Assembly: GCA_934102215.1 (NCBI GenBank)
Contig: CAKOSH010000001.1
Location: 62,001 to 126,000, forward strand
Direction: 5' to 3'
Length of the DNA: 64,000 bases
From: an uncultured Bacilli bacterium
GTDB taxonomy: Bacteria > Bacillota_I > Bacilli_A > RF39 > UBA660
Below the pieces are notes generated by a model, which was not told the DNA's origin, did no database searches, and was given only the letters and a program-made list of their open reading frames with translations. The position numbers and the translations under genes are program-made. Each line of letters begins with the position of its first letter. The first letter of the stretch is position 1. This document shows, piece by piece, positions 16,653 to 25,576 of this stretch.

Positions 16653-19600
16653 TTATTCAGATACTATCATAATGAATTTTGTAGTTCCGTCTGTATTACT
16701 ATCTTTAGAACTAAATGAGTTATATGAATTACCTAAATCTATTAATTTTTCTACTTTTTTAGATGTAGTTTTTAATTTTCCATTAACAATATTTGTTATT
16801 TTTGAAATTCCTTCTTTATTAAATTTATTTAATCCATCATTAAGTGAAGTAGCTCCTTCTAATAATAATTTACTTGATGTATTAAATTCATTTGATATAG
16901 TATTTATATATTTAACACTTGTATTTAATTCAACAACACCGACATTAAATTTATTACTACTTTCTGCTAAATAATTCACTGATGGAGATAATTTATCTAT
17001 TTCAGTACATAATGGTTTAGAAGCTTCTGCAAGTGCTGTCATATTATTATTTAATGTACTAACACCTTCATTAAGAGAACTAATTGTAATAGATACACCA
17101 CTTAATGTTTTAACATCAATACTCTTTTGTAATGAAACTATTTCTTCTTCTAATAATTTTTTAGTTTCTTCATCAGTAGTATTTTCTTTTATTTGATTTA
17201 ATACTTCAATATGTTTCATAATAGCAGTAACACTATCATTAATTGTAGAAGTCATTTTTTCACTTGAACTAGCAAGTTCTTTAGTTTTTCCATTTAAATT
17301 ATTTATACCAACTGCAAGATCTTTTATTGATGAAGTATATTTACTTAAATCTTCTACATTCTTATTTAAACTTTGAACACCAGCATTAATCTTTGAATAA
17401 CTTTCCATCATATATACAGTTTTATCATTGAGTCTCTTAAGTCCATCATTAAATTCACTATATTTTTCACTATATTTAGCAAGATTATCTTTTAAATCTT
17501 TACTTCCATTTACTAATTTATTAGTTGAATCACTTAATTTATTAACACTACTATATATTTTATTTAATTCACTAAGTGAGTCATTATCTTCACTAAATAG
17601 ATTAGATGAAGCAGCCATATAAACTGAACTAAATTTATAAGATGTAGTTTTATATTCAATAGTTATTGTATCCATTCCTTTTAATTCATTTATTTTTAAA
17701 CTTTCATAAAGTCCTGGAACACTATAACCAGCTATCATATAATTAATACCATTATCAATAACTTTAGCATTATCTACTTTTAAATCACTTACATTATCTT
17801 TATCAAGCATCATGAATGATGTTACTAAGAATGGTGTATATAATGTTTCTTTTTTACCATTTACATATTCTATATTTTTAGAATTATTTTTATATTTGAT
17901 AACTATTTTAACATTACCACTTTTACCATCTAATTCTTTATTACTTATTTCTTCATCATTTAAATAGTATTTTATAGTTGTTTCTATTGGTAATGTTTGA
18001 TTACTTGTTCCTTTATAGAATATATCTTTACCATCTGTATTCCATACTAATTTATTATTTGTTAAATTATATTTTTCATTTCCATTAACATTAATTATAT
18101 TTGTTAAATTAGTTTTATCATTGTAAGAGCCTTTATTCAAATTTGATAAATGATTACTTACTATTGTTTTAGAAACAGATCCATCACTTTCAAGTCTTGA
18201 ATAAACTGTTTCATCTTTAGTCGCTCCAAAAACTGTTAATGGTAACATTGTTGTAATTAATAATCCAGCTAAAACTTTCTTTTTCATTTTTAATTCCTTC
18301 TTTCCTTTACCTTTATATGTAGTTTTCATAATTATTCCATCAAATAACATAAGTAATGATGGTAATATTAATATAACTACTAACATACTAATAATTGCTC
18401 CTCTAGATATTAGAGTACATATTGAACCTATTAAATCTATATCAGTATAAACACCTACTCCAAATGTTGCAGCAAAGAAACACATACCACTTACGAATAC
18501 TGAACTTACGCAAGAATCTAATGTTTCCCTCATAGCTTCATTTTTATCTTTTCCATTATTTCTAAGTTCTAAATATTTAGTTGTCATAAGAATAGCATAA
18601 TCTATTGTAGCTCCAAGTTGTATTGTTCCAATTACTATTGATGCAATAAATGGAAGTGTTACTCCTGTATAATAAGATATAGCCACATTTACAAATATTG
18701 CAAATTCTATTGCTGATATTAATAATATAGGTAATGATATTGATTTTAATACGATAAACATAATTACAAATATTATTCCTATTGAAACATAATTAACATT
18801 TTTGAAGTCCTCATCACTAATTTTAATTAAGTCATTAGTAAGAGGCCCTTCTCCAGCAATAATTGCATTCTTATCATATTTATGTACTAAATTATTTACT
18901 ACTTCTAATTGACTAGTTAATTCAGGAGATGCCACTTCATAACTTGAATTAATAAATAACATTTGATAATTATCATTTTCAAATATACTAGTTATTTCAT
19001 CATCTAATACTTCAAGTGGAAAACCATATTTAGTAAGTTCACTTGGACTAAGTACTAAGTCAATTCCTTTTGTATTTTTTAATTCATCTACTAAAGATGA
19101 TACTTCATTTATTTTTAAATCTTTATTTAGTAATACTATTTCTGGTGAAACTATATTAAATTCTTTTTTAAGTTCTTCATTTGCTTTAACACTTTCTAAT
19201 GTTTTAGGAAGTGATTTATCTAAATTATAATAAACATTTACATTGTGATTACCAATATAAGCAGGTATTAATAATATTAAGAATGCAATAAATATTGGTT
19301 TATAATGTTCTAAACTAAATTTCTTTATGTGATTAAATTTAGGTAATAATGATTTATGTTTTGTTTTATTAATATATTTATCTAATATAAGTAACATTGC
19401 TGGGAATACTGTTACTACACATATAAGTCCAAAGATAACGCCTTTTGCCATTACAAGTCCTATATCTTTTCCAAGTGTCAAGTTCATACTACAAAGTGCT
19501 AAGAATCCAGCAACTGTTGTGAATGCACTACCAAGTACTGATACAAGTGTTTCTTCTATCGCCTTAGCCATAGCTTCATTTCTATCACTTATTTTTTCTA

Positions 19601-20360
19601 AATTACTTTGATATTTATGATATAAGAATATTGAGAAGTCTGTTGTAACACCAAGTTGAAGTACTGCACTTATTGCTTTTGTTATATATGATATTTCACC
19701 AAACATAATGTTAGTTCCCATATTATATATTATTGCTATACCAATATTACCAAGTAATATAAATGGTACAACATATGAATCAAGTGAAACAGTTAATACA
19801 ACTAAACAAAGTACTACTGCTATTACTACATATATAAGAACTTCTTTATTTGATAAATCCATTGTATCTTTAACAATAGCGCTCATTCCACCAACATTAG
19901 CTTTATCATCCATTATTTCTCTTATCTTAGTGATTGCATTTAAAGTTTTTTCATGTGATGTTGTTTCTTCAAATGTAACCATCATAAGAGTTTTATCACC
20001 ATTTTTTACTTTTTCAAGTAATTCATCTGGTAATATTTCAAGTGGTATAACTGTACCTGTAATATCATTAATAGATATTACTTTGTTTACTGATTCTATC
20101 TTTCTTATTTCTTTTTCACAATCTAGAATCTCTTTTGCATTACTATTATCTACAGATATTATAGTGAAAGCTCCCATATTAAATTCATCTTTTAAAATAT
20201 TTTGACCTTTCATTGTTTCAATATCTTCTGGCAGATATACTAATATATCATAATTAATTTTAGTATTCGCATACCCAATAAATGCTGGTATTAAAAGTAA
20301 TAATGATATTATAAGTATTGTAATTTTGTTTTTACATATAAAATCTCCAAATTTCTTCAT
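16653..20360 (-). CDS. MMPL/RND-family exporter fused to a YhgE/Pip-like extracellular coiled-coil domain
   Basis: 1235 residues. The ATG at 20360 is chosen because GGAGG precedes it; the longer reading would start inside an operator. Residues 1-690 form two MMPL repeats of about six helices each, with the usual conserved Asp segments (LGVTTDFSIFLYHKY and LGATIDYAILMTTKY). Residues 692-712 form an extra hydrophobic helix resembling a signal peptide (LAGLLITTMLPLTVFGA). The remaining 520 residues are exported and carry LNxG-type coiled-coil repeats as in YhgE/Pip proteins, ending with SFSSKDSNTDGTTKFIM. Likely exports lipids or toxic compounds. A weak AAGGAA site before Met692 (18287) could allow internal initiation. 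Confidence 0.85.
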   Translation of the reverse strand: MKKFGDFICKNKITILIISLLLLIPAFIGYANTKINYDILVYLPEDIETMKGQNILKDEFNMGAFTIISVDNSNAKEILDCEKEIRKIESVNKVISINDITGTVIPLEILPDELLEKVKNGDKTLMMVTFEETTSHEKTLNAITKIREIMDDKANVGGMSAIVKDTMDLSNKEVLIYVVIAVVLCLVVLTVSLDSYVVPFILLGNIGIAIIYNMGTNIMFGEISYITKAISAVLQLGVTTDFSIFLYHKYQSNLEKISDRNEAMAKAIEETLVSVLGSAFTTVAGFLALCSMNLTLGKDIGLVMAKGVIFGLICVVTVFPAMLLILDKYINKTKHKSLLPKFNHIKKFSLEHYKPIFIAFLILLIPAYIGNHNVNVYYNLDKSLPKTLESVKANEELKKEFNIVSPEIVLLNKDLKINEVSSLVDELKNTKGIDLVLSPSELTKYGFPLEVLDDEITSIFENDNYQMLFINSSYEVASPELTSQLEVVNNLVHKYDKNAIIAGEGPLTNDLIKISDEDFKNVNYVSIGIIFVIMFIVLKSISLPILLISAIEFAIFVNVAISYYTGVTLPFIASIVIGTIQLGATIDYAILMTTKYLELRNNGKDKNEAMRETLDSCVSSVFVSGMCFFAATFGVGVYTDIDLIGSICTLISRGAIISMLVVILILPSLLMLFDGIIMKTTYKGKGKKELKMKKKVLAGLLITTMLPLTVFGATKDETVYSRLESDGSVSKTIVSNHLSNLNKGSYNDKTNLTNIINVNGNEKYNLTNNKLVWNTDGKDIFYKGTSNQTLPIETTIKYYLNDEEISNKELDGKSGNVKIVIKYKNNSKNIEYVNGKKETLYTPFLVTSFMMLDKDNVSDLKVDNAKVIDNGINYMIAGYSVPGLYESLKINELKGMDTITIEYKTTSYKFSSVYMAASSNLFSEDNDSLSELNKIYSSVNKLSDSTNKLVNGSKDLKDNLAKYSEKYSEFNDGLKRLNDKTVYMMESYSKINAGVQSLNKNVEDLSKYTSSIKDLAVGINNLNGKTKELASSSEKMTSTINDSVTAIMKHIEVLNQIKENTTDEETKKLLEEEIVSLQKSIDVKTLSGVSITISSLNEGVSTLNNNMTALAEASKPLCTEIDKLSPSVNYLAESSNKFNVGVVELNTSVKYINTISNEFNTSSKLLLEGATSLNDGLNKFNKEGISKITNIVNGKLKTTSKKVEKLIDLGNSYNSFSSKDSNTDGTTKFIMIVSE

Positions 20361-20373
20361 ATAGCCTCCATTA

Positions 20374-20386
20374 TGACCAACGGTCA
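20374..20386. promoter_or_regulatory. TetR-type operator 1
   Basis: TGACC-AAC-GGTCA, a perfect inverted repeat lying between the -10 and the ribosome site of the MMPL gene. Confidence 0.8.
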
Positions 20387-20392
20387 GTATGT

Positions 20393-20421
20393 AATATACA
20401 ACAAAACTGACCAATAGTCAA
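20393..20421 (-). promoter_or_regulatory. Promoter of the MMPL gene
   Basis: Minus-strand TTGACT (20421-20416) and TATATT (20398-20393) with a 17-nt spacer. The -35 overlaps operator 2, so repressor binding should block RNA polymerase. Confidence 0.75.
20408..20420. promoter_or_regulatory. TetR-type operator 2
   Basis: TGACC-AAT-AGTCA, matching operators 1 and 3 with one asymmetric position. Its centre is 34 bp from that of operator 1. Confidence 0.75.
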
Positions 20422-20439
20422 TACTTTTGTTTAAATTTA

Positions 20440-20468
20440 TTGACTTTTAGTCATTTTTATATTAATAT
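20440..20468 (+). promoter_or_regulatory. Promoter of the tetR gene
   Basis: TTGACT (20440-20445) and TAATAT (20463-20468) with a 17-nt spacer; the -35 lies within operator 3, which predicts autorepression. Confidence 0.65.
20441..20453. promoter_or_regulatory. TetR-type operator 3
   Basis: TGACT-TTT-AGTCA, a perfect inverted repeat 33 bp centre to centre from operator 2. Confidence 0.8.
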
Positions 20469-20490
20469 TTATGTAATGGATGGTGATATT

Positions 20491-21099
20491 ATGATTAATA
20501 TTGAAAACACTCTCTCTAAAATAGAAGAAAAAAAGCAAATAAAAAAAGAGAATTTACTCTCTTCTGCTTATAATTTATTTATTAAAAAAGGTATAAATGA
20601 TACTTCAATTAGTGATATTGTAAATGAAGCTGGCGTTGCGAAAGGCACATTCTATTTATATTTTAAAGATAAATGGGAAATACATGAAGCAGTTATTATA
20701 GAAAAATCTAAAAAGTTATTTAATGACGCAATAGATAAAACTGCCAAAAAGAATTTAAAATCTTTTCCAGATAAACTTATCAGTATCATTGACTATATAA
20801 TTGATGTACTTAGTAATAACAAAGACTTAATAAAACTTATCAATAAAAACTTATCTCTTGGTCTTTATAATAAAAATATAATTAAAATTATTGATGAAGA
20901 ATATAAAGATTTAAAAGATAAATTTATTGATGAAATAACTAAATATTCTAAAAATATAAAGAATCCTAATGTTACATTATTCATGATTATAGAACTTGTT
21001 GGCAGCACTTGTTATAATTCTATATTAAATAATGAACCACTACCTATTAATGAATTTAAGCCTTATTTATATGATGAGATTAAGAAGATGATTAACTAG
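20491..21099 (+). CDS. TetR/AcrR family transcriptional regulator
   Basis: 202 residues. The ATG at 20491 follows GGTGAT; an upstream in-frame ATG would lie inside operator 3 and has no ribosome site. The N-terminal helix-turn-helix is typical: LLSSAYNLFIKKGINDTSIS, DIVNEAGVAKGTFYLYFKDK (about residues 22-61). The C-terminal ligand domain is helical and unassigned. The gene is divergent from the MMPL exporter, with three TGACY-N3-RGTCA sites over both promoters, so it most likely represses itself and the exporter and is released by an exported compound. Confidence 0.92.
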   Translation: MINIENTLSKIEEKKQIKKENLLSSAYNLFIKKGINDTSISDIVNEAGVAKGTFYLYFKDKWEIHEAVIIEKSKKLFNDAIDKTAKKNLKSFPDKLISIIDYIIDVLSNNKDLIKLINKNLSLGLYNKNIIKIIDEEYKDLKDKFIDEITKYSKNIKNPNVTLFMIIELVGSTCYNSILNNEPLPINEFKPYLYDEIKKMIN

Positions 21100-21110
21100 T
21101 CATCTTTTTT
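21085..21110 (+). terminator. Terminator of tetR
   Basis: Stem AAGATGA/TCATCTT overlapping the stop codon, then TTTTTT. Confidence 0.8.
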
Positions 21111-21124
21111 ATATTTCAAATAAA

Positions 21125-21156
21125 AACTACACCAATTATATCACACTGATGTAGTT
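21125..21156 (-). terminator. Terminator of the KsgA-like gene
   Basis: Ten-pair stem AACTACATCA/TGGTGTAGTT (one G-U) followed by TTTTTA on the minus strand. Confidence 0.7.
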
Positions 21157-21161
21157 ATTTC

Positions 21162-21965
21162 TTATTTTAACTTATTATAAACAAGTTCATATTCTTCATT
21201 AGATAAGTTTTCCATTAATTTATTTAATGTTTCTTTTGGTATTTCATATTCTTCTATTATTTGTTTACTTTCTTTTTTAGTTAATTTTTGATCATGCATT
21301 TTAGAGAATTCAATTAGTGCTTCCATTAAATTATTCTTAAGTTTTTTATCTCTATGAAAGAACATTTCTCTAAATATAAATCTTTTAAAACTATATTTTA
21401 AATCTTCTTTTTTAATTGGTATTAATTTTATCATTGATGACATTACTCTAGGAGCAGGATCAAATGATTCAGGCTCTATATCCATTATTTTAGTTACATT
21501 AAAGAATGAATTAGTAAGTAATGCAAGTTTTGTTAATGACTTGTTTATAACTGCATCAGCATACTTTTTACCTACGATTAATGTACATTCTTTAAATTCA
21601 CATCTAAGTAACTTTTCAATAAAAGGTTCAGTAATTGAATATGGTAGCGCAGATATAATCTTATCACATGGAGGTATATATACATTTAATGCATTTCCAT
21701 AAATAACATCAACATTATCATGTTTATCCTTAAGTACATTAATAAAATGTTCTAAATTTCTATCTATTTCAATACATGTTAAATGATTTACTCTTCTAGC
21801 AATCGTATCACTTATTTCACATTTACCTGGTCCAATCTCAATAACATCCTCTGTTACTTTTAAATCAGCCGCATCAACAAAAGCATTAATAACACTTTTA
21901 TCAACTAAGAAATGTTGATCTAAATAATTTATATCATTATTAAATTCCATATCCATATCATTCAC
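21162..21965 (-). CDS. KsgA/Erm-like rRNA adenine methyltransferase family protein with altered catalytic motif
   Basis: 267 residues with the KsgA/Dim1/Erm layout: QHFLVDKSVINAFVDAA at 17-33, SAM-binding EIGPGKCE at 43-50, acidic CIEIDRN at 64-70, GNALN near 90, and the C-terminal FDPAPRVMSS and RDKKLKNNLMEAL blocks. Motif IV, normally N-[IL]-P-Y, reads SALPYSI (105-111), so the Asn that positions the target adenine amine is Ala106. KsgA dimethylates two adenines near the 3' end of 16S rRNA. With this change it may be slow, act on another target, or serve as an assembly factor. Whether a standard ksgA exists elsewhere cannot be seen. Confidence 0.8.
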   Translation of the reverse strand: MNDMDMEFNNDINYLDQHFLVDKSVINAFVDAADLKVTEDVIEIGPGKCEISDTIARRVNHLTCIEIDRNLEHFINVLKDKHDNVDVIYGNALNVYIPPCDKIISALPYSITEPFIEKLLRCEFKECTLIVGKKYADAVINKSLTKLALLTNSFFNVTKIMDIEPESFDPAPRVMSSMIKLIPIKKEDLKYSFKRFIFREMFFHRDKKLKNNLMEALIEFSKMHDQKLTKKESKQIIEEYEIPKETLNKLMENLSNEEYELVYNKLK

Positions 21966-22030
21966 CTATTTTATTATATAATATTTTTCTTATTTTTTAA
22001 TCTATTTTTATAAAGTTTACATAATTTAAA

Positions 22031-22052
22031 AAGTTTAAGATTACTTAAACTT
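22031..22052 (-). terminator. Terminator of the RlmI-RluA operon
   Basis: Nine-pair stem AAGTTTAAG/CTTAAACTT with a 4-nt loop and TTT after it on the minus strand. It overlaps the last codons of the final gene. Confidence 0.75.
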
Positions 22053-22523
22053 AATTTTTGACTTTATTATTTGATTATATTTCTTTATATTTCTTCTTCT
22101 ACTAGCATCTGTAAAGAATATAGCATACGCTACTTCCCATAAAGCAACCCATCCAAATACTGTAAACACTTCAACAAGTATTTCTCCAAATATATGATTT
22201 AAAAAATAAGCAGCTACTATAAACAACATTCCTATAGTAAAAAGTATTACTTTTTTTACATTACTTCCAGCTATTTCTAAAAGTAATTCATCTTTACTTT
22301 CTTTAAATTCTTTTATAATTATCTTTTTATATTTATCCTTTTCATCATCTGTAAGTTCAAATTTACAATCTATATTTAAATTAATTTTAGAATTTATATC
22401 ATAACCAGCTATTTCATTTAATAAATATTTTTTTAAATTTGGTGATAGTGTATTATCATTATATTCACTTACAAAATCATTTTTATTTCTTATATCAACT
22501 TCAATATTTAATTCTTTTTTCAT
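22041..22523 (-). CDS. Hypothetical membrane protein with two central helices
   Basis: 160 residues. The ATG at 22523 follows TAGGAGAAA; a longer reading lacks a ribosome site. About 88 charged N-terminal residues (KKELNIEVDIRNKNDFVSEY, then LSPNLKKYLLNEIAGYD) precede two membrane helices at about 90-135 (KKVILFTIGMLFIVAAYFL and ILVEVFTVFGWVALWEVAYA) and a basic tail (RRRNIKKYNQIIKSKIKFK). The family seems common in anaerobic Firmicutes but has no known role to my knowledge. It is the last gene of the operon and begins 8 nt after the RluA-family stop. Confidence 0.7.
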   Translation of the reverse strand: MKKELNIEVDIRNKNDFVSEYNDNTLSPNLKKYLLNEIAGYDINSKINLNIDCKFELTDDEKDKYKKIIIKEFKESKDELLLEIAGSNVKKVILFTIGMLFIVAAYFLNHIFGEILVEVFTVFGWVALWEVAYAIFFTDASRRRNIKKYNQIIKSKIKFK

Positions 22524-22530
22524 GTTTCTC

Positions 22531-23181
22531 CTACTTAAATATGTTAAATGGATACCTACTAGGTAACTCAAGTTCAAAGGACATATTCTCTTTTGTTACT
22601 GGATGAATAAATTCTATTTTTTTAGCAAACAATGCTATTTGTTCTCCTACTTTAGCAGTTTTATTATATTTTTGATCACCAAAAAGAGGATATCCATAGT
22701 TAGACATTTGTACTCTTATTTGATGACTCCTACCTGTTTCTAAATTTATTTCGACAAGTGACATATTATTTTTATAATTTAGTTTTTTATAATAAAGTAT
22801 TGCTTCTTTACCATTTTTATCTACATTAACTATATTTCTTTTTTCATCTTTTAATAAATAATCATGTAGTTTACCACTTTCATTAATGTTACCCATCACA
22901 ACTGCATTATATGTTTTTTTAAATGTCTTATTTCTTACTTGTTCAGATAGTCTACCAGCAGCTTTAGATGTTTTAGCAAACACCATTATTCCACCAACAG
23001 GTCTATCCAATCTATGTATAAGTCCTAAATATACATTTCCAGGCTTATTATATTTTTCTTTTAGATATTCTTTTAACATTGAAAGTAAATCTTTATCTTT
23101 AGTATTATCTTCTTGAACAATTATATTTATTGGCTTTTCTACTACTAAAAGATGATTATCTTCATATACGATATTAATCAT
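22531..23181 (-). CDS. RluA-family RNA pseudouridine synthase
   Basis: 216 residues without the N-terminal S4 domain, so it belongs to the short RluA group. The catalytic motif is HRLDRPVGG (Asp59). Further conserved blocks are VVEKPINIIVQ, KKTYNAVVMG and LETGRSHQIRVQMSNYGYPL. It isomerises uridine in rRNA or tRNA; the site cannot be told from sequence. It overlaps the upstream membrane-protein gene by 8 nt and shares an operon with an RlmI-like methyltransferase, which suggests joint rRNA modification. Confidence 0.9.
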   Translation of the reverse strand: MINIVYEDNHLLVVEKPINIIVQEDNTKDKDLLSMLKEYLKEKYNKPGNVYLGLIHRLDRPVGGIMVFAKTSKAAGRLSEQVRNKTFKKTYNAVVMGNINESGKLHDYLLKDEKRNIVNVDKNGKEAILYYKKLNYKNNMSLVEINLETGRSHQIRVQMSNYGYPLFGDQKYNKTAKVGEQIALFAKKIEFIHPVTKENMSFELELPSRYPFNIFK

Positions 23182-23545
23182 TTACTCTTTGTGTTTTAGG
23201 AACATCTACTACTTTAAGACCATGATCAATTAATGATTGAATAGAAACTTTTCCTTCTTTTAAATCATCTATCATTTTAGATTGTGATCCATCACTCCAA
23301 CTTAATATGATTTTATCACTTTTATTACAGCTTAAACAATAATCTTTTTCACCGTCATTATAGAAACATTCAACAACTTCAGCACATATTCCATTATAAT
23401 CAATAATTTGATAATCTCTTGCTATATCTTCAGGTTTAGTTGTTTCTTCACCATTTAAATTACTAAAAGCAATTACAAATAATGCAACAAATAATAAACC
23501 TATTGTTGTGAATAAAATACTCTTTAATACTATTTTTAATTTCAT
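23174..23545 (-). CDS. Small signal-anchored protein with Cys cluster
   Basis: 123 residues. The ATG at 23545 has GGGAG upstream and overlaps the preceding stop as ATGA; the longer reading lacks such a site. A single N-terminal membrane helix (ILFTTIGLLFVALFVIAF) is followed by an exported domain with four cysteines (ICAEVVECFYNDGEKDYCLSC), which could bind metal or form disulfides. The C-terminus has LIDHGLKVVDVPKTQR. No family recognised. Tight coupling on both sides shows that it is a real gene. Confidence 0.65.
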   Translation of the reverse strand: MKLKIVLKSILFTTIGLLFVALFVIAFSNLNGEETTKPEDIARDYQIIDYNGICAEVVECFYNDGEKDYCLSCNKSDKIILSWSDGSQSKMIDDLKEGKVSIQSLIDHGLKVVDVPKTQRVND

Positions 23546-24411
23546 ATTTTCTCCCACCTTCCATATATTCCACATGGCAATACCATGTTAGATTCAGTAA
23601 TTTCAAGTCCTATTTCATCAGTACTAATTTTTCCACCTATAAGTTTGTCTTTTGTACTTGTTTCTAAAATGTTTTTTAAAATTTCTGGTGTTATTCCCTT
23701 TGTATATGAACTTATAAGTAAAAATAATGGATCATCGCTTAATATATCAATACATGAATCTATTAATTTATTTAAACTATCTTCAAATCTCCATAATTCT
23801 TTTGATGGGCCTCTACCATATGTTGGAGGGTCCATTATAATCGCATCATATTTGTTTCCTCTACGCTTTTCTCTTTCAACAAACTTTAAGCAATCATCAC
23901 AAATATATCTTATTTTATTATTTTCAAGTCCAGATAATTTAGCATTCTCTTTAGCCCACTCATTCATTCCAAGTGAAGCATCTACATGTACTACTTCTAC
24001 TGCTCCTGCATAAGATGATGCCATTGTCGCACCACCAGTATAAGCAAACAAATTTAATACTTTAATTTTTCTATTAGAATTTTTTATTTTATCAATAATG
24101 AAATCCCAATTAGCTGCTTGTTCTGGAAAAAGTCCTGTATGCTTAAATCCAGTTGGACTTACTTTAAATTTTAAATCTTTATAATCAATTGTCCAAAATT
24201 CTGGAAACTTACGTACATTTTCCCAATAACCACCACCCTTATCACTTCTATGATAAACAGCATGATAATTATTCCATATATTACTATCTTTATGTGTCCA
24301 CAATGCCCATGGGTCTGGTCTTCTAAGTATCACTTTTCCCCAGCGTTCTAATTTTTCACCATTACCAGCATCAATACACTCATAATCTTTCCAATCATTA
24401 CTTACAAGCAT
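23542..24411 (-). CDS. Class I SAM-dependent rRNA methyltransferase, RlmI-like (COG1092 type)
   Basis: 289 residues. The SAM site is VLNLFAYTGGATMASSYAGA near 115-135, followed by VVHVDASLGMNEWAKENA. The motif-IV segment is AIIMDPPTYGRGP near 187-199. This is the pattern of the RlmI/RlmK C-terminal methyltransferase domain, which modifies 23S rRNA. The N-terminal PUA domain of classic RlmI is absent or much reduced. It heads a four-gene operon with GGAGGA before the start. Confidence 0.8.
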   Translation of the reverse strand: MLVSNDWKDYECIDAGNGEKLERWGKVILRRPDPWALWTHKDSNIWNNYHAVYHRSDKGGGYWENVRKFPEFWTIDYKDLKFKVSPTGFKHTGLFPEQAANWDFIIDKIKNSNRKIKVLNLFAYTGGATMASSYAGAVEVVHVDASLGMNEWAKENAKLSGLENNKIRYICDDCLKFVEREKRRGNKYDAIIMDPPTYGRGPSKELWRFEDSLNKLIDSCIDILSDDPLFLLISSYTKGITPEILKNILETSTKDKLIGGKISTDEIGLEITESNMVLPCGIYGRWEKI

Positions 24412-24439
24412 ATTATCCTCCTAGTCCACCTCTATTATA

Positions 24440-25534
24440 TCATAAATTTTTATTTTTATATCTACTTGCGATTAAAAAAGTTTCATTAAGTAAAGTATTA
24501 TCACATTCACCACCCTCACAAATGCTAAAATGAAGATTGCTATCAACATCAAAAGGATAACTTTCAATATTAAAACTTTTATGATGATAAATAGTTCTCA
24601 AAAATGTTCTTATAAATTTCTCAGTTAAATTAGATTGAATCAAAATATGTTTTTCTTGTTCATTATTTACATAATTTTCTTTATCTAGTCCTCTTCTTTC
24701 TAAACTAGATCCTTTATCATCTATAAGTCTTTCTTTTCCATTCCATCTTTCAATAAGTATAGATGGAACTTCTATTTTAGTAATACCCTTTTCTAAAAGT
24801 AATCCCAAAAATATATTAGAAGCAACTACAAATGATGAAGAAACATCTTTTAAATTTCCCATTCCATATATATCATCATTATCTTTATTACTATCAAAAT
24901 TTTCACCAATTTTAAATAATTTTCTATTTGTTTTCTTTTTAATGTTTTCATCACTTTCTAATTCATTTTGAAGTGCATAAATATAACAAACATCACCATC
25001 TATTCCATATCTAATTCTTGGAAAATAATAATTTTCACCATCATTTGTAAGTACAATTTGTATACTATTAGGAGTTTCATTCATTATACTTTCTCTAATA
25101 TTTTGTACACTGATTTCTCCACCCAATGTTTCACTATAACCAATAATTTCACCATTATCAAAATCATTAAATAAATCATTATTCAAAAAAGATATTTGCT
25201 TTCTTAAAAAATTAATTGGATCATTAAAATCTTCATATGTTGCATTAGACCATAATAGTGTCATTATCATTTTATTAATATTATATTCTTTATTTTCATC
25301 AATAGATTTTTCATATTTACTTAAATCATAATAACTTCTTGCTTTATCTACATACGTAATTAATAGCAAATTAAATATTTCTCTATTTGTTATATTTAAT
25401 ACAGGAACCATACTATTATCATCATGACTCATTAAACTATTATAAAAATGTATATTAAAACTAAAGTAACAATCTACTTTACCATTCATCGCTTCTTTTA
25501 AAATATCATTATAAAATATATCTATTATTTCCAT
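24440..25534 (-). CDS. Hypothetical protein (364 aa), possibly leaderless
   Basis: Acidic, Asn-rich protein without signal peptide. No family recognised. The middle has YYFPRIRYGIDGDVCYIYAL, and later LLLEKGITKIEVPSILIERW. The C-terminus has HHKSFNIESYPFDVDSN and a CEGGEC motif. The start at 25534 is preferred because the upstream part of the frame is low-complexity AT-rich sequence overlapping the promoter. TATAAT (25546-25541) ends 6 nt before the ATG and no ribosome site is present, so the mRNA may lack a leader. Divergent from the pentapeptide-repeat gene with a shared 42-bp intergenic region. Confidence 0.6.
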   Translation of the reverse strand: MEIIDIFYNDILKEAMNGKVDCYFSFNIHFYNSLMSHDDNSMVPVLNITNREIFNLLLITYVDKARSYYDLSKYEKSIDENKEYNINKMIMTLLWSNATYEDFNDPINFLRKQISFLNNDLFNDFDNGEIIGYSETLGGEISVQNIRESIMNETPNSIQIVLTNDGENYYFPRIRYGIDGDVCYIYALQNELESDENIKKKTNRKLFKIGENFDSNKDNDDIYGMGNLKDVSSSFVVASNIFLGLLLEKGITKIEVPSILIERWNGKERLIDDKGSSLERRGLDKENYVNNEQEKHILIQSNLTEKFIRTFLRTIYHHKSFNIESYPFDVDSNLHFSICEGGECDNTLLNETFLIASRYKNKNL

Positions 25535-25576
25535 ATATTTATTATATAATATATTTATAGAAAAGAGAAATAAATT

